From contig DASZTS010000081.1 in NCBI GenBank assembly GCA_035547915.1, forward strand, positions 1 to 60,505: a stretch of 60,505 bases of DNA, read 5' to 3'. Below the pieces are notes generated by a model. The model searched no databases. It saw nothing but the letters and a program-made list of their open reading frames with translations, and was not told where the DNA came from. This document shows positions 35,101-43,845 of this stretch, piece after piece. The position numbers and the translations under genes were made by a program. Source of the stretch: DASSFG01 sp035547915 (GTDB taxonomy: Bacteria > Planctomycetota > Planctomycetia > Pirellulales > JAICIG01). Position 1 is the first letter of the stretch, and each line of letters begins with the position of its first letter.

Positions 35101-37396
35101 TGGTGATTGGCAAGGTCACCGGCACGGTACCGAGGGTCTTGAAGATTTGCACGACTCCGGTCGACGACACATCGAATGTGTTGGCCTGATCGATACCGTT
35201 TATGTCGAGGGATCCGAAGTCGCCACCAGGGACCGTCAGGCCCCCGCCGGCCCCCAAATTGCTGAACGAAAGCGCTGGCGCAGAAGGACCGCCGTACCCG
35301 AATGTCATGGTCAGACTGCCGGAGTCGACGACGGCCCCTGGCGTATACTGCGCAAAAAGGTTTCCTGCGTCGCCAAGGGTCAACGTATCACTAGCATCAT
35401 CACCGACGATGGCCGCGGAGGTTACATTCGTGAACGAGACGGTGGGATTCCCGTCAGTGGTGATATTGCCGGATACGGATCCCGTGGGCGTGTATTCCGT
35501 GTTTCCGTTGCCGTTGACTGTGACGCTGTCGTCCGCACCGGCTGCGCCGTTGACGGTCACTCCACCGCCGTTCGTCAGCGTGATGTTGGACGGGCTGATG
35601 TTGAACGTGTCGTTGCCGCCGTTCCCATTGAGCGTCAGGCTGGTCTTGTTGCTGAAGGTGATGGATTCGAGGTTATTTACGGTCACCGAATTGGCGGTTG
35701 CGCCGGCCGTGATCGCGTCGTTGCCAGCGGTACCGTTCACGGTCAGTGGACCTGGAACATTGTCGAAGACCGGCGTCAGGTTCAAGAAGCTAACGGTCTC
35801 TGGCACGCCGCCGATAGTCAGCGTATCGGTACCCTGGCCGGGATTGGGGCCGGGCGCGTAGGTATCGCCGCTCGACATACCGCCCTGGAAGGCCAAGGAA
35901 CTGCTGGTGCCCGTCCCGCCGTCGAACAGAATCGGAACGGGTATTGCCCCGTTGCTGCTGTCCACGACGAGCTGCACCGGCGTGCCCGAGCCGTTGGTGA
36001 AGGTAAACGAAGGCGTAGTGACCGGAAACTCGGCCACCATTTTGCCGTTGCCGTCGAGCAACTCGACTTCCGAAGGGGGCGTACCGGGCACGAGCTCCAG
36101 CGTATAGGTGCCGCCGGTCGTGGCAACGTAGCCCGACGTTGGTTTGAGGGCCTGCTGCTGTGATTCGAAGGCGCCAATGTCGATGGTGCCGTCGAAGATA
36201 CGCGGCGAGCCGCGCTGATCGGTGGTCGGCGTGGCATAGGGCGCGGGCGGAGTGTTGTCGCCCGCGTCGATGGCTGGGCTGCCCGCCAGCAAGGCGATCG
36301 TTTGTGTCGGCCCACCATTGTCGGCCAGAGATCCGAGGCCGAGAGCGGTCGGATCGTCGGTGTTCGCGATGATGCTGGCGGTCGGTCCAGTCATTCCGAA
36401 ACCCGGCATGTTCGTACCCGGGAGTTCGACGAAAATGCCGAGCAAGTCGTGATCGGTGCTGAAACTTCCAACCACGTCTGGTATTGCGATTTCTCCGTTA
36501 GCGCCCGATCCGGTGGCGGTGTTGGCGGCGATGATGGTGTTCGCCACGTCGGCGGTGGACCCCTGAATGCCGTTGCTGAGTCCGCCGACCTCGGTCCCCG
36601 TGTTTCCGACGATCGTGCAACCGGTGATGGTCATGCTCCCGTCCTGCGCAGTGGGCAGGCTGAGAACGCCGCCTACCAGACCTGAGTTTTGGGTGATGGT
36701 CGAATCGATGAGCGTGAGCGAACCGCCGAGATTGTTAATGCCGCCGGCTCCCGCCGGGGATGAGTTGTTGCTCACGGTCGAGTCGGACAGGGTTAACGTG
36801 CCTTCGCTGAAAACGCCCCCAAAGGTATTGTTGCTGTTCTCAATGGTGCAGTTCGAGACGTTCACGGTCCCCTGTAACACTCCCAATGGGCCGCCGGAGA
36901 TGGTGAATCCCGAGATGTTCACCGTGCCACTGGTGGAGACACCAACGCTCCCCGAATCGCCGCTCGGCGGCTGGATCGTGGTTGTGGCGTTGACGTCGGC
37001 GCCGTTCAAAGTCAGTGGGGTCTGGATGATGACCGACTCGTCGTACGTTCCCGCGGCCACGTCGATCGTGTCGCCGCTGTTGGCAACGAAGGCCGCGTCT
37101 TGGATGCTGGTAAACGCATTCGTGCCAAACGTCAGATTGTCGACCTCCGAAAACTGGCCGCTCGCTAGCCAATTAACCGTGTCACCGATGTTGGGCGACG
37201 ATGTGGTGGTGCCCGTCGTCTGATCGAAGAACGAGTTCGCCACGTAGACGGTGGCCGACAGCACGCGGCGGTCTTCCAGCGACTCCATGGTGAGCCAGCG
37301 ACGCCGTTCGGGTGAGCCAGACGCATTGTTCCAAGGAAGAGATGTGCGACGAGCCTGGCGTGTCTTACGCTTTCGATCCGGTCGGCGGAGCGACAT
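23228..37396 (-). CDS. Giant surface protein 1: beta-helix head, beta-strand repeats, PPC/Ig/FG-GAP-like regions, DUF4214 C-terminus
   Basis: The protein has 4,722 residues. The Arg-rich N-terminus ends in ESLEDRRVLSA (38-48), a planctomycetal LEPR-XLL-like motif, with no hydrophobic signal core. Residues ~85-410 resemble a right-handed beta-helix ending in the choice-of-anchor-Q pattern (TDQRGSPR ... IDIGAFE). Residues ~450-3540 are Thr/Asn/Gly/Val-rich repeats with GNDTFNI-type turns, including a ~345-residue internal duplication. Then come a PPC-like region (~3545-3695, EPNE ... DQDFFRV), Ig-like domains (~3700-4120), FG-GAP-like segments with Ca-binding DINGDGVFD (~4165) and DIDGDGQTD (~4385), and DUF4214 repeats (~4510-4720, LYQQILGR, LYEEYLGR). 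It is probably secreted and surface-attached. Function is unknown; adhesion is plausible. The start at 37396 has GAGG about 10 nt upstream. Confidence 0.85.
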   Translation of the reverse strand: MSLRRPDRKRKTRQARRTSLPWNNASGSPERRRWLTMESLEDRRVLSATVYVANSFFDQTTGTTTSSPNIGDTVNWLASGQFSEVDNLTFGTNAFTSIQDAAFVANSGDTIDVAAGTYDESVIIQTPLTLNGADVNATTTIQPPSGDSGSVGVSTSGTVNISGFTISGGPLGVLQGTVNVSNCTIENSNNTFGGVFSEGTLTLSDSTVSNNSSPAGAGGINNLGGSLTLIDSTITQNSGLVGGVLSLPTAQDGSMTITGCTIVGNTGTEVGGLSNGIQGSTADVANTIIAANTATGSGANGEIAIPDVVGSFSTDHDLLGIFVELPGTNMPGFGMTGPTASIIANTDDPTALGLGSLADNGGPTQTIALLAGSPAIDAGDNTPPAPYATPTTDQRGSPRIFDGTIDIGAFESQQQALKPTSGYVATTGGTYTLELVPGTPPSEVELLDGNGKMVAEFPVTTPSFTFTNGSGTPVQLVVDSSNGAIPVPILFDGGTGTSSSLAFQGGMSSGDTYAPGPNPGQGTDTLTIGGVPETVSFLNLTPVFDNVPGPLTVNGTAGNDAITAGATANSVTVNNLESITFSNKTSLTLNGNGGNDTFNISPSNITLTNGGGVTVNGAAGADDSVTVNGNGNTEYTPTGSVSGNITTDGNPTVSFTNVTSAAIVGDDASDTLTLGDAGNLFAQYTPGAVVDSGSLTMTFGYGGPSAPALSFSNLGAGGGLTVPGGDFGSLDINGIDQANTFDVSSTGVVQIFKTLGTVPVTLPITTTDAAVRLIGHSGSDIFNIPGNHPFGFGLEVEGAPGNNTLNFTGDGTAPIVANLDTGTVDEVGFGTVIFVGVATVDVNATGGAVTVTGGSPTNPVTYTPEAADEGLVQLASSSTRLDVSNLQGAALTLDPGGGTVTVDDGARGDDFTANLDPTTTTVTVANLLPVSVVSADTATLALNGTASFVFTLTGSGGPAVQITGAGNSDLFLPPAGGFYDIGGNKSGAGFANRPGAQVTFAGVGQVIVDGNGDNIDLEVQGPGFTLDGLVPSSGQVGIQGAFGVVFEDVADGNNHLDLVGGANNEIYQIKQEADWNFGTVSITDQAGGGVMSLDAEGAAGYTDAFTYSSSAPQKAALTLSTGAATSNSYSLTGIGTLGLAEIGTTTASLTVTNTNAVITPSTTPGTGTVTTTDVTNTTALLPLTYTNIATVTASGTSAVIDVPGDGNNVTVSAAGVVTITNNLGVQNTIDASGYTSLALDLLGANDNLVFQGDNSALFSGGVSVVGGASGYTVTAPIGAVGGLDLLTDSVSGIFGGPVALDGAAQLTLNGNGATTALTVTNYGLPSALTTVTLNDAATIGVSTGGAANTVDYSALSSTSATLALASGGPTINITGFNNTPGNLSLTSTAANALDVIGSSGDDQFTVSQAGIGTRVLQTSGTAWVPVDFAGFGSLDVAGGAGADTLTVDSSAGAVTTPIVYDGGTGSNVLDLVDTVNTATSDVYSPGPLAGQGTDALVIGGVTESVQFSNLTPVTDSVAGPLTVNGTTGNDAITAGAAANVVTVNNLESITFSNKSSLTLDGNGGNDTFNISPANITLTAAGAVTVNGAAGADDTLTVNGTTATTYTPTGVNSGNITTVGNPAVAFTNVASAAIVGDGAGDTLTLGAAGNLFAQFTAGATTDSGSLTMQFGYAGPSATPLSFSNLGFGGGLSIPGGGFGSLDINGPDQASVFNLSPTGVAQIFKPLGAVPVTLPITTTDAAVRLIGHSGSDTFNVPGNQPFGSGLEIEGAPGSNTLNFTGDGTAPITVNLGAGTVAEAGFGLVTFLGIATVNVNANGAVVTVVDGTAHTSLAVTPSGAVSATVQADGASPVVNVTNVAVTGLEVEVPNGDSVTVNGTSGPDTIGVARGAATSVVTVNSYLPINVDSAGLNALNIDSGLGADTVNVTGNAGPNGPGLTIAGGQAPANLSLNVTGSTAGTYEVFPGSTPDQGSLTTPGGPISFSGVSTILLTATGAANDQLNVFGTDGNDVITQDESGINVNADAPIGFANFTSVNLFGIYGDDRFDVAPSTLPAGTALSVTGSSIASGSSLSVTSAGGAPDSLTVVPTGVGAGTVSDIPIGGGLSLGSVAYSGLAGIELVGQANDGDTAAVAGTSGNDTLTYAPGADGDSGTVTGTLDASGIAGGPFALPTVTFSQMAPGGPLGLFSPLAGVGGIDTATVEGTATGNDTFSVTGSVDSVGPHIALSVNGRPFQNVTTGDAGQITLAGGPGTNTYNVPAFKNSVGGNVAVSVVDPNSDTLDFTGDGTAPVTVDLGAQTVQEAGFGPVSFVGLGTINVSNGAGAVTVVDSASNNTLDVTPTATTATQAATVQVQGSSQVLNVTASGSLTANFTGSDDSLTIDGTPNSDTFSVGGTAVTESNGSFAVPQTVTFSGAVALQVNGLAGNDTFNVAPSATLPISIDGGDPIGVNPPLAPPNGDQINILAGGNAVTFSQGPQADQGGFVVGTDQPVSFTNIERAAVANPGMVNVNGTNGNDVITVTAIDASNEGQFGAVGADGVQDFALQFSGGLTVAYINAPMLQVNTLAGNDTVVVQAPAPGNENWNVQVGIDGGSPAASADGLGDTVSIETTGTVPQTVNYTPTSTSGGVVGLPNITSIITVTNTERLVVAGNNNNDPLTVFGTPGNDSILATPGPQVDAGFVQVNSLLGVTYQGLGTGGGVAVNGNGGNDTLTVNGSGANDTFGVASGTGAIKVDSDLPITPIAINALAIGVVGNKSQVSIAPSTLFAGGIQVNGIGDTSVVATAPTGPATVDFAANQVDGVVAGPIGLKGVANLTVNSAGTALTVTGYGAPTGVSNLTLNGAATIGITTAIGLPSTVNYTPLSPTSAALSLAAGGPAINITGFNSTDGALTLNRGGNLLALNFIGSTSNDAITVSHLAAGGTHLVDLINGAVKWVPIDVGTTTTLNTLSVSGGLGDDTLSVDDTNGAVSLAGGISFDGGAGNNLLRLIGTMAETADNYTPGPGTGQGSDSMTIGGAVQLVTFTNLAPVVDTVAGPLTVTATNANDAINYSADPSIAGNGLVSVNNLETTSFLNKSSLTIDDLAGGDTINLNNPTTPAGLTGITVNGGGPTVAGDTLIVNGTTGADTMVYTPSAVDSTGGGVTGAGPVPVTFTAVSQLNINGQGGGDSLSIVSPAGADTIKLTPGATFDSGSLTDSNATLGTLVPVAFSHLGTGGSLKLSDTGGAAADSLTYNGTAGNNTFDVVAAAGGTVTLNGQLPVTTPGVANLTLNGAASTDQFNLAGTLPYTTTTLVGNSAGGDVASLTGASGAVAVNLANSAAIPPTNTTITGYGGTVTLIGVDVANLDAGGNALTANGSALNDVLTYTPSGPQSGTFTNAGLNTTFNFTNVAGPFTVTGGGGTANQVNVDGTGGRDLIGIREDIRTVSVTDASNTLLAPVVLGSGVQILSAFGEGGQDTFQVTPAAGTQFAPNNLDNLLVNVDGGAAGENNALVIQSATGGALAANQFVVNNRDVIGNSGTVRTFTAGVQWPDINYTNIKVVSPDVATGGNLLVLGPDEYEPNETLQGAAVLGSAQTIQVSNASIFPNAAEFPNVPSDQDFFRVTAQQTGTLDFVATFQIYSTSLLPAGGNLNLQVLDAAGNVVASASGGPADFGALGGTGGARVRIPAVAGQTYFVHVFGANANGTPNGAVVNGYNMSIVNTPAVVPFNLELSRSVPAGVAGSPDTGNLPPNAPNDDSGRSQFDNVTNDNTPRIYLQLSDGIFLNDLPGNGTTDNPPVGVIPIPFSTNGATAGFRVAIFDGNNSQTPVGFASPVAGFPGLYEYDFTTPLADGVHNINAEVQIVDPAVAIETGFGGASSTLSLTIDTAKPPVAFGSPTAPNSGLAGTSDSSINAQPATIVDRITNVSTPSFYGVAEANSIVRLYVSTPGGNVLVGQTTAMPVDGTNAQPNGEWTLTSNIDLNNPSLGLPLDGVRSMFVTAEDLAGNVSAAQELTIFLDTQGPTISNVNITGNPTYPLFDTKLTATTSPTPTPLVTSIDVDFSDLPVRVGPNFVYPAVNPTLAETTANYALVGEHTGVIPITSVTFTDATASGTPGVSVATLHFASPLPDDRYTLTVSDRITDNADNPLDGEFNGTSFPTGLPSGNTNTGGNFVGSFTVDTRAHIAVYSSGTVDLDINGDGVFDPQYPDANSRDATITMGYATDRLFDGNFSTTYGTNPPTPGTVSGFDKLAAYGIDSNGNYRWLYDLSGVGKGVTTVAEPFAIDGLPVAGNFDGNPADGDQVGLFDGQSWYLDVLDQGYISATDIATPATATHPAGKLTSDMAGLPFVGKFDGYLDLGTYQNGVMEFDLASLDPGHILTGQWNVKLNLNQLLPSSIPFNTVTARPAVGDIDGDGQTDLGLYVPGRTDNNPGTAQWYFLDSNFGNTAPLSTSALGSALSTSANIAGGLSALSGNPFLHLIHQFQDTPLGGHDATYSFGDQFALPLVGIWDPPGDSTGNNSNGNGSGGTVTGTTNTDPSSATANWISNLYQQILGRTPGTAELASWVNAVNTGMPAMQVAQIFVTSNEYRAQRIDQLYEEYLGRSADQSGIAWWTGVWNATGGPEAVQAGIIGSAEFYANAGTQYPNLSPDAAWVTALYQHLLGRPVDAQGLAYWVNFIQTNPRQAVVFGFVTSPEYRLDLIGNWFQTYLGRSLDQASGQALVQDMENGFTQDELLEFIVSSSEYMNRSQTV
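31920..32960 (-). repeat. Intragenic duplication in giant gene 1, copy B (copy A 34840-35880)
   Basis: Both ~1.04-kb segments encode the same order of blocks: GQGTD, VNNLESITFSNK, NGGNDTFNIS, GSLTM, DAAVRLIGHSGSD and NNTLNFTGDGTAP or its variant. The offset is about 2.92 kb. Similarity is visible at DNA level around the NGGNDTFNIS segment. Edges are approximate. Confidence 0.8.
34840..35880 (-). repeat. Intragenic duplication in giant gene 1, copy A (copy B 31920-32960)
   Basis: This is the N-terminal-proximal copy (residues ~505-850) of the duplication described for 31920-32960. A shorter, more diverged relative of its first part occurs near 28100-28410 and in giant gene 2 near 42900-43170. 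Confidence 0.8.
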
Positions 37397-37507
37397 TCGG
37401 CCGTATCCTCAAATGCAAAGGTGAAAATCTAGGAGGCAACGCTGTACAACGGCGGCGACAGCCAGCGAGGGCTGCGTCCGGCGGACTCACAGGGGAGGGC
37501 TGGGCCT

Positions 37508-37536
37508 ATGCTAATTTCGAGGCGAAGTTAAAACAA
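37508..37536 (-). promoter_or_regulatory. Candidate sigma-70-like promoter of giant gene 1
   Basis: On the minus strand, TTGTTT (37531-37536) and TAGCAT (37508-37513) are separated by 17 nt, which would give a leader of about 105 nt. Both boxes are weak matches. Support comes from position in the AT-richer part of the gap and a leader length similar to that predicted for giant gene 2. Confidence 0.25.
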
Positions 37537-37840
37537 GCAAGACAGGTATTTTGAGATGAATAAAGTGGCTTTGTTGAATATGCATTTCGCGGCGATTTTT
37601 CGTGTTTTTCCAGCACTTCGAAGGGCGCGGTGCACAGACTTACTCACTGGGCGGAGCGGTCATGGCCGAGAGCGTGAGATTCGTGCGGGGGCAGATTTGC
37701 CACGCATGACGAATTTGCAGCCACTATAGAACTTGATTTCGCCGGCAAAGGCCGGTGACGAGGCTGGCTTACCTGTCGGTGCAGGCAACCACCGGATTGG
37801 CGCGACCCATTCCGGTCGCCTTCTTGGCACCGTAAACGAA

Positions 37841-37878
37841 CCGGCCCACGCGGCGATCAACTCGCCGGCGTGGGCCGG
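37841..37878 (-). terminator. Strong hairpin downstream of giant gene 2
   Basis: The arms CCGGCCCACGC-GGCG (37841-37855) and CGCC-G-GCGTGGGCCGG (37863-37878) pair over 15 bp with one bulged G and a 7-nt loop, 47 nt past the giant 2 stop codon. On the minus strand the following bases (TTCGTTT) are moderately T-rich, so it is a probable terminator. Confidence 0.55.
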
Positions 37879-37925
37879 GGTAGGTACGGTACCGAGGTCC
37901 CGCGGAAGGGGACCGAAGCAGTCGT

Positions 37926-40900
37926 CTACGGTTTGTTAATGTACTCTTGGCTTCCGACGATCATGGTGAGGAGTTGGTCCTGGGTGAGCCCGTTTTGCAT
38001 CTGTTGCAAGAGGGCCTGGGAGGAAGCGGTGTCGGCGGAGCGGCCGAGGTAGGTCTGGAACCAGTCGTTGATCAGGTCGAGGCGGTATTCGTCGCTGGTG
38101 ACGAAGCCGAGTACGACGCTCTGGCGGCTGTTGGTCTGGATGTAGTTCACCCAGTAAGCCAGACCCGAGGGATCGACGTCGCGGTTGAGCAGGTGCTGGT
38201 AGAGGGCGGTGACCCAGGCGGCGTCGGGTGACAGGCTGGGATACTGCTTGCCGGCATTGGCGTAGAACTCGGCCGAGCCGATGATGCCGGCCTGCACCTC
38301 TTCCGGACCGCCGTTGGCGTTCCAGACCGAGGTCCACCAGGCGGTGCCGCTGGCGTCGGCCGCGCGACCCAGATACTCTTCGTACAACTGGTTGATCTGG
38401 TCGGCCCGATACTCGTTGCTGGTGACGAAGATCTGCGCCACCTGCGCGGGCGTGAAGGTCCCCGACTGCACCTGGTTGACCCAATTGGCCAACTCGGTGG
38501 CGCTCGGACCGCGTCCCAGGATCTGCTCATACAGGTTGGTGATCCAGGTGCCCGTGGTGCCGGCCGAGACGGTGGTGGTGCTGGTGGTCAGACCCGTCTG
38601 GCTGCCGCCCGTGTTACCCGGCGGGTCCCAGTTGCCGATCACCGGCAAGGAGAACTGGTCGCCGAACTGGTAGGTCGAGTCGGTGGCGGCGGTGGCCAAC
38701 TGGTTGTCCTGGAACACGTGGATCAGGTTCAAGAACTCATTGCCGGTGAGGGCCGCCAGGCCGCCCGGCACACCGGGAGCCACACTGACCGTGGAAGTGA
38801 CCAGCGGCGACGTGACGGCCGGGGCGGTGGCGGTGGGATTGAGGAAGTACCACTCGCCGGTGCCCGGGTTGGTCGTGGTGGCGCCGGTCACATACAGGCC
38901 GATCGAGGCCTGCTCCAAGACCAACGCACCGTTGATGACCTGTCCCAGGCCGGAGAGGTTGCCGGCCACGGGTTGGGCCGTGGTGCTGTTGAAGGGAATG
39001 CTGGCCGGCAGCAGGTTGTTGAGGTTGATCTTGACGTTCCAGTTGCCGGTCACGATGTGGCCCGGATCGAGGCTGGCCAGATCGAACTCCATGACACCCT
39101 TCTGGTAGGTGCCCAGGTCCAAGAAGCCGTCGAAGTTGCCGACGAAGGGGATGCCCGTCATGTCGCTCGACAGCTTGCCGGCCGGATGGGTGGCCGTGGC
39201 GGGCGCGGCGATGTCGGCCCCGCTGATGTAGCCCTGGTCGAGCACGTCGAGATACCAGGCCGTGCCGTCGAACAGACCGACCTGGTCGCCCAGGGTGGGA
39301 ATCGGTACTCCGTTGACGTTGGCCAGCGGGCTGCCGGCGAAGTTGCCGGCCACCGGCAGACCGTCGATGGCGAACGGCTCGGGAATCGTCGTTTGGTTGC
39401 CACCGGTGCCCGACAGGTCGTAGGTCCATTGGTAGCTGCCGCTGGGGCCGACCCCGTAGGAGACCAGCTTGTCGAAGCCGTTGGCCGTGCCGGGCACGGC
39501 GCTGCCGTAGCCGGTGGTAAAATCTCCGGCGGTCAGGCGGCTGTCCGGATAACCGAGCGTGACGGCCGCGCTGCCGTTATTGAGGTTGAACACGCCGTCG
39601 CCGTTGATGTCTTCGTCGACGGTGCCGGAACTGTAGTTGGCCAGGTGGGCCCGGCTGTTGACGGTGAACAGGCCGACGAAGCTCTGACCCTGCGAGCCGT
39701 TGCCCGAGGCCAGGCCGGAGGGGAAGCTCGTGCCGTTAAAGCTCCCTTGCAGAGCGTTACCCGCGTTGTCGGTGATCTGGTCGCTGACGGTCAGTGTGTA
39801 GGTGTCGTCCGGCAGCGGGGTGTCCTTGGCGGGGAAGGTCAAGGTGACACTGCTCATGCCGGGCGTGCCCGAGGCGGTCGAGTCGGAGAAGGTGACCCCC
39901 GTGATCGGGATCACACCGACATGTTCGCCCACCAGGGCGTAGTTGGCGGTGGTCGTGGCCAGGATCGGGTTGACGGCCGGGTAGACGAAGCTGGGTCCGA
40001 CGCGCACCGGTTGGTCGGTGAAGCTGACCACCAGGGAGTTGATCAGCGGGGTGGGCGTCGGCGTGGACGTGGGCGTGACCTTGGTCTCGAACAGCGGGAA
40101 GCCGGAGGCGGCGCCACCGATGTTGACGTTGCTGACCTTCGGTCCTTGCGTATCGACGAAGATCGTCAGTTCTTGCGTCGCCGAGACGTTACCCGCCAGG
40201 TCCTCGGCCGTGACGAAGATGTTCCGCACGCCGTCCAACCCCAAGCCGAGGCTGGGGTTGTTGAGGTCGATGTTGGAGGTCAGCGTCCACTCGCCCTTGG
40301 GTTGGGCGTTGGTGCCGTCGATCGGCACGGCGGTGGTCTGTCCGATGAGCACGTTGCCACCCGGGGTACCGACGTAGAGCCGGATGATCGAATTGGCTTC
40401 GGCCACCCCGTAGAAGCTGGGCGTGCTGACATTGGTGATGCGGTCGACGATGGTGGCCGGCTGACCGGGAACCCCCGAGTCGCTGGCGCCCGCCAGACCG
40501 CTGTTGGGGACGACCGGCGAGCCGAAGGAGACGGGCGGCGGGACCGTGTCGATGGTGATCGAGAGCGTGGCGCTGGTGCCGCCGAAACCGGTTTCGGTGG
40601 TTTTGGCCGGATCGACCATCTGCACCTCGGCCGTCAGGTTGTGCACGCCGTCGGCCAGCGGGGTGGTGAAGTCGAACTCGTAGAGTCCGGGGGAGCCGGG
40701 CACCTGGCTGGCGAAGCCGACCGGGGTCTGCGTGTTGTTGCCGTCGAAGATGGCCACGCGGAAGCCGGGGGTGGTGGCGTTGGGGACGAAGGGGATCGGA
40801 ATCACCCCCACCGGCGGATGGTCGGTGGTGCCGTTACCCGGCAAGTCGTTCAAGAAGATACCATCCGACAACCGCAGGTAGATGCGTGGCGTGTTGTCGT

Positions 40901-43845
40901 TGGTCACGTTGTCGAACTGCGAGCGGCCGCTGTCGTCGCCCGGGGCATTAGTGGGCAGGTCGCCCGTGTCGGGGCTGCCGGCGTCGGCGGCCGGCACGCT
41001 GCGCGACAGTTCCAGGTTGAACGGCACGATGGCCGGCGTATCGACGATGCTCAGGTTGTAGCCGTTGACCACCGTGGCGTTGGGCGTGCCGTTGGCATTG
41101 GCGCCGAAGACGTGCACGAAGTAGGTCTGGCCGGCCACGGCGGGAATGCGGACACGGGCGCCGCCCGTGCCACCCAGGGCGCCGAAGGCAGCCGCTCCGC
41201 CCGAGGCCGCGGCGATCACGTTGCCGGCCGCGTCGAGCACCTGCACGTTCAGATTACCGCCCGCGGGCAGCAGGGCCGGGCTGAAGAGCTGGAAGCTGGC
41301 CACGAAATCGAGCGTGCCGGTCTGTTGGGCCGTGACGCTATAGAAATCGTTGTCGGCCGGCACGCCGGGGAACTCGGCGCTGTTGGAGAAGATCGTGGCG
41401 TTGGCCACGTTGATCGTGCTGGCCGAGCCGAGATTGGTGGCCGTGCCCTGCGTCTCGTTCGGCTCGTTGTTGTCCGGGCCCATGATGAGCAGGTTGCCGT
41501 TCGGCGTGCCCGAAGTGGCCACCGTGGGCGAGACCACCTGCACGTTGCTGTAGTCGATGTCGGGGTTGGCCACGGCCGCTTCGTAGACGCGGATGGTCCC
41601 CGAGTTGAGGTCCCGGCCGCGGTTGTCGACCACGAAGCTGGTGGCCGGCAAGGCCGCGGGAGCGGCGCCGAAGCTGTTGCCGATGACCAGCGCATTGTTG
41701 GCGCCCGTGGCACCGCTGTCGCCCAACACGTTGATGAGCAGGTTGTCGAGCGGGAAGGCGCCCACTCCGGCGGCCGGAATCACCTGGAAGGTGTCCTGGC
41801 CCGACATCCCCTTCGCGGTGAGCGTGGTGATCGTCGGGTCGATGGTCACGGGCTGCCAGGCCACCGTGTTATGGTTGAGGACCTCTACGGTGCGGGCGCC
41901 CTGGTCGATCTCGAACAGGTTGCGGGTGCTGCTGCCCACGACGGTGAGCTGGTTGGTGCTGGCCGTGCCACCGGTCATGGTGAAGGCCCCGACCGTCCCC
42001 GTGAAGTTGAAGATGGTGCCCAGACCGGCGTCGGTGAACGTGCCGGCCGTGGGACCCGTGGGGGTGTAAGTGAGGTTGTTGTTGTCGGCACCGCCGACGG
42101 CGGTCAGGCTGTTGCCGCCCAAGCCGAGGTTGGCGCCGCTGATGCTCACCAGCGTGACCGTGCCGCCGTAGCCGGTGATGGTGGTATTGGTGGGCGGGTT
42201 GGCCGCGGGGTCACCCAGGTTGACCGTTACGGCGCCGATGGCGCCGCTCAGACTGGCGATATCGCTGTCCGGCGGATCGCTGCCGACGAGCGTCGTGGTG
42301 GTGTAGGGCAGGCCACCGCCCAGGTTGAACTGATCGTCACCGCCCACGCCGTTGAGCGTGAGGTTGGCCACGCCCGGCGTGATCACGGATACTTGGCTGT
42401 CGAGCACGATCGTGCCGCCGGCCACCGAGGTGACGGTGAAGGTGTCGTTCCCCTGCGTGCCGTTGTAGGTCAACGAATCGACGGCCGTGCCGCTGGTGTC
42501 TTTCAGGGTCAGGGTGTTGGCCGCCCCCAGGTGGCTGAAGGCCACGGGGACGATCGTTCCCAAGGTGGGATTGAAATCGGTCAGGCTGCCGGAGTCGGCG
42601 GTGGCGCCCGGCGTGAGCTCGATCGTGTCGGCGCCGGCCGGCGAGACCACGCTCAGACCGTGCCCCTGGCCGTTGATGTTGAGCTGCGCGATGGCCGTGA
42701 ACGAGACCGTTACGGGTCCGGCACCGGTCAAGGCACCGCCGGTGGCGTCGGCCGCGGCGGGGGTGTAGGTGACGGCCGCGGTGCCGTTCACCACGAGCGT
42801 ATCGCCGGCCACGGTCGGTCCGCCGCCGTTGACGGTGATCCCCGTCAAGGTGCCGCCCGGGTTGGCCGGATTGTTGAGGTTGATCGTGTCGCCACCCGCC
42901 AGGGCGTTGAGGGTGAGCGTGGTCTTGTTGAGGAAGCTGGTCGTCTCCAGGTTGTTGACGCTCACCAGGCCGTTCCCCGCGATCGACGGGTCGGCCGAGT
43001 AGTTGATGGCGTCGTTGGCGTTGCTGGCCGTGACGGTCAAGGGACCGGGCACGGTATCGACCACCGGCGCCAGGTTGTTGAACGTGACGAGCTGCACGGC
43101 TCCGCCGATCGTCATGCTGTCGCTCCCCTGGCCCGTGCCGGGGCCGGGGGTGTAGGTATCGGCCGTTGCGGCCGTGGTGCCGACCAGCTTCAGGCTGTTG
43201 TTGCCGGCCCCGCCGTTGAAGGAGATGCCGCTGGCCAGCGAGACGGCGCCGTTGGTGTCGTCCACCGTGAGGGTATCGTTCCCCTGGCCGCCCAAGACGG
43301 CCAGGCTGTTGAGCGTGCTGCCGATGTCGATCGGCACCCACTTGCCGGCGCCGTTGAACAAGAGCACCACGTGGGTGCCACCGGCGACGATGTGCGAGGC
43401 GGTGATGGCGTTGTTGCCGGCCACGCTGATGAAGTTCACGTCCAGGTCGTTGCCGCCCTTGTTGAGGGTCAGGTTGCCGTCGGTGTTGTTGAAGCCGGTG
43501 ATGCTGATGGCCGGTCCGCCCCCCACCAGCGACATGGCCGCGCTGGTCGGGCTGAGCGGCGTGTAATCGACGGTGGCCGGCACGCCGGTGGCCGTGGTCA
43601 CGCCGATCGTCCCCGCGCCGTTGAGCGTCAGACTGGTGATGGTGCTGGCGGCTCCGTAGCCGGTGACGTCCAGGGCCGTGGCCGCGCTGTTGACGGTCAG
43701 GTTGGAGACCCCGCTCAGCGAGATGGCTCCGCCCACGACACCCGTCACGCTACCCGCGGCCAGGTTGACGGTCGCTGCCGCCGCGCCGGCGGTGACAGTT
43801 ACCGCCGTGCTACCCGTGCCGTTGACCTGGATACCGCCGGTGAAG
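37926..43845 (-). repeat. Shared 3' module, copy 2 (with 23228-29110)
   Basis: This is the counterpart of the giant 1 C-terminal module, in the same orientation and about 14.7 kb away. Length differs by only tens of bases. Divergence includes small insertions such as the extra residues in the FG-GAP-like part (PLANVNGVPIPTLGDQ here, shorter in giant 1). Confidence 0.85.

Larger units (their letters stand above)
37397..37925. other. Intergenic region between the two giant genes
   Basis: No credible gene is present in 529 nt. Near giant 2 lies the hairpin at 37841-37878. Near giant 1 is an AT-richer stretch (about 37508-37620) that probably holds its promoter. Short frames here lack plausible starts and composition. 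Confidence 0.5.

Noticed and set aside
23237..36685. A series of plus-strand open frames (about 240 to 850 codons) opposite giant gene 1
   Set aside because: Same complement register as above, same composition, no ribosome binding sites or domains; shadows of the minus-strand gene.
37660..37860. A small minus-strand frame of 66 codons between the giants
   Set aside because: It runs through the terminator hairpin arms, has no ribosome binding site and an implausible Arg/Pro-rich composition.
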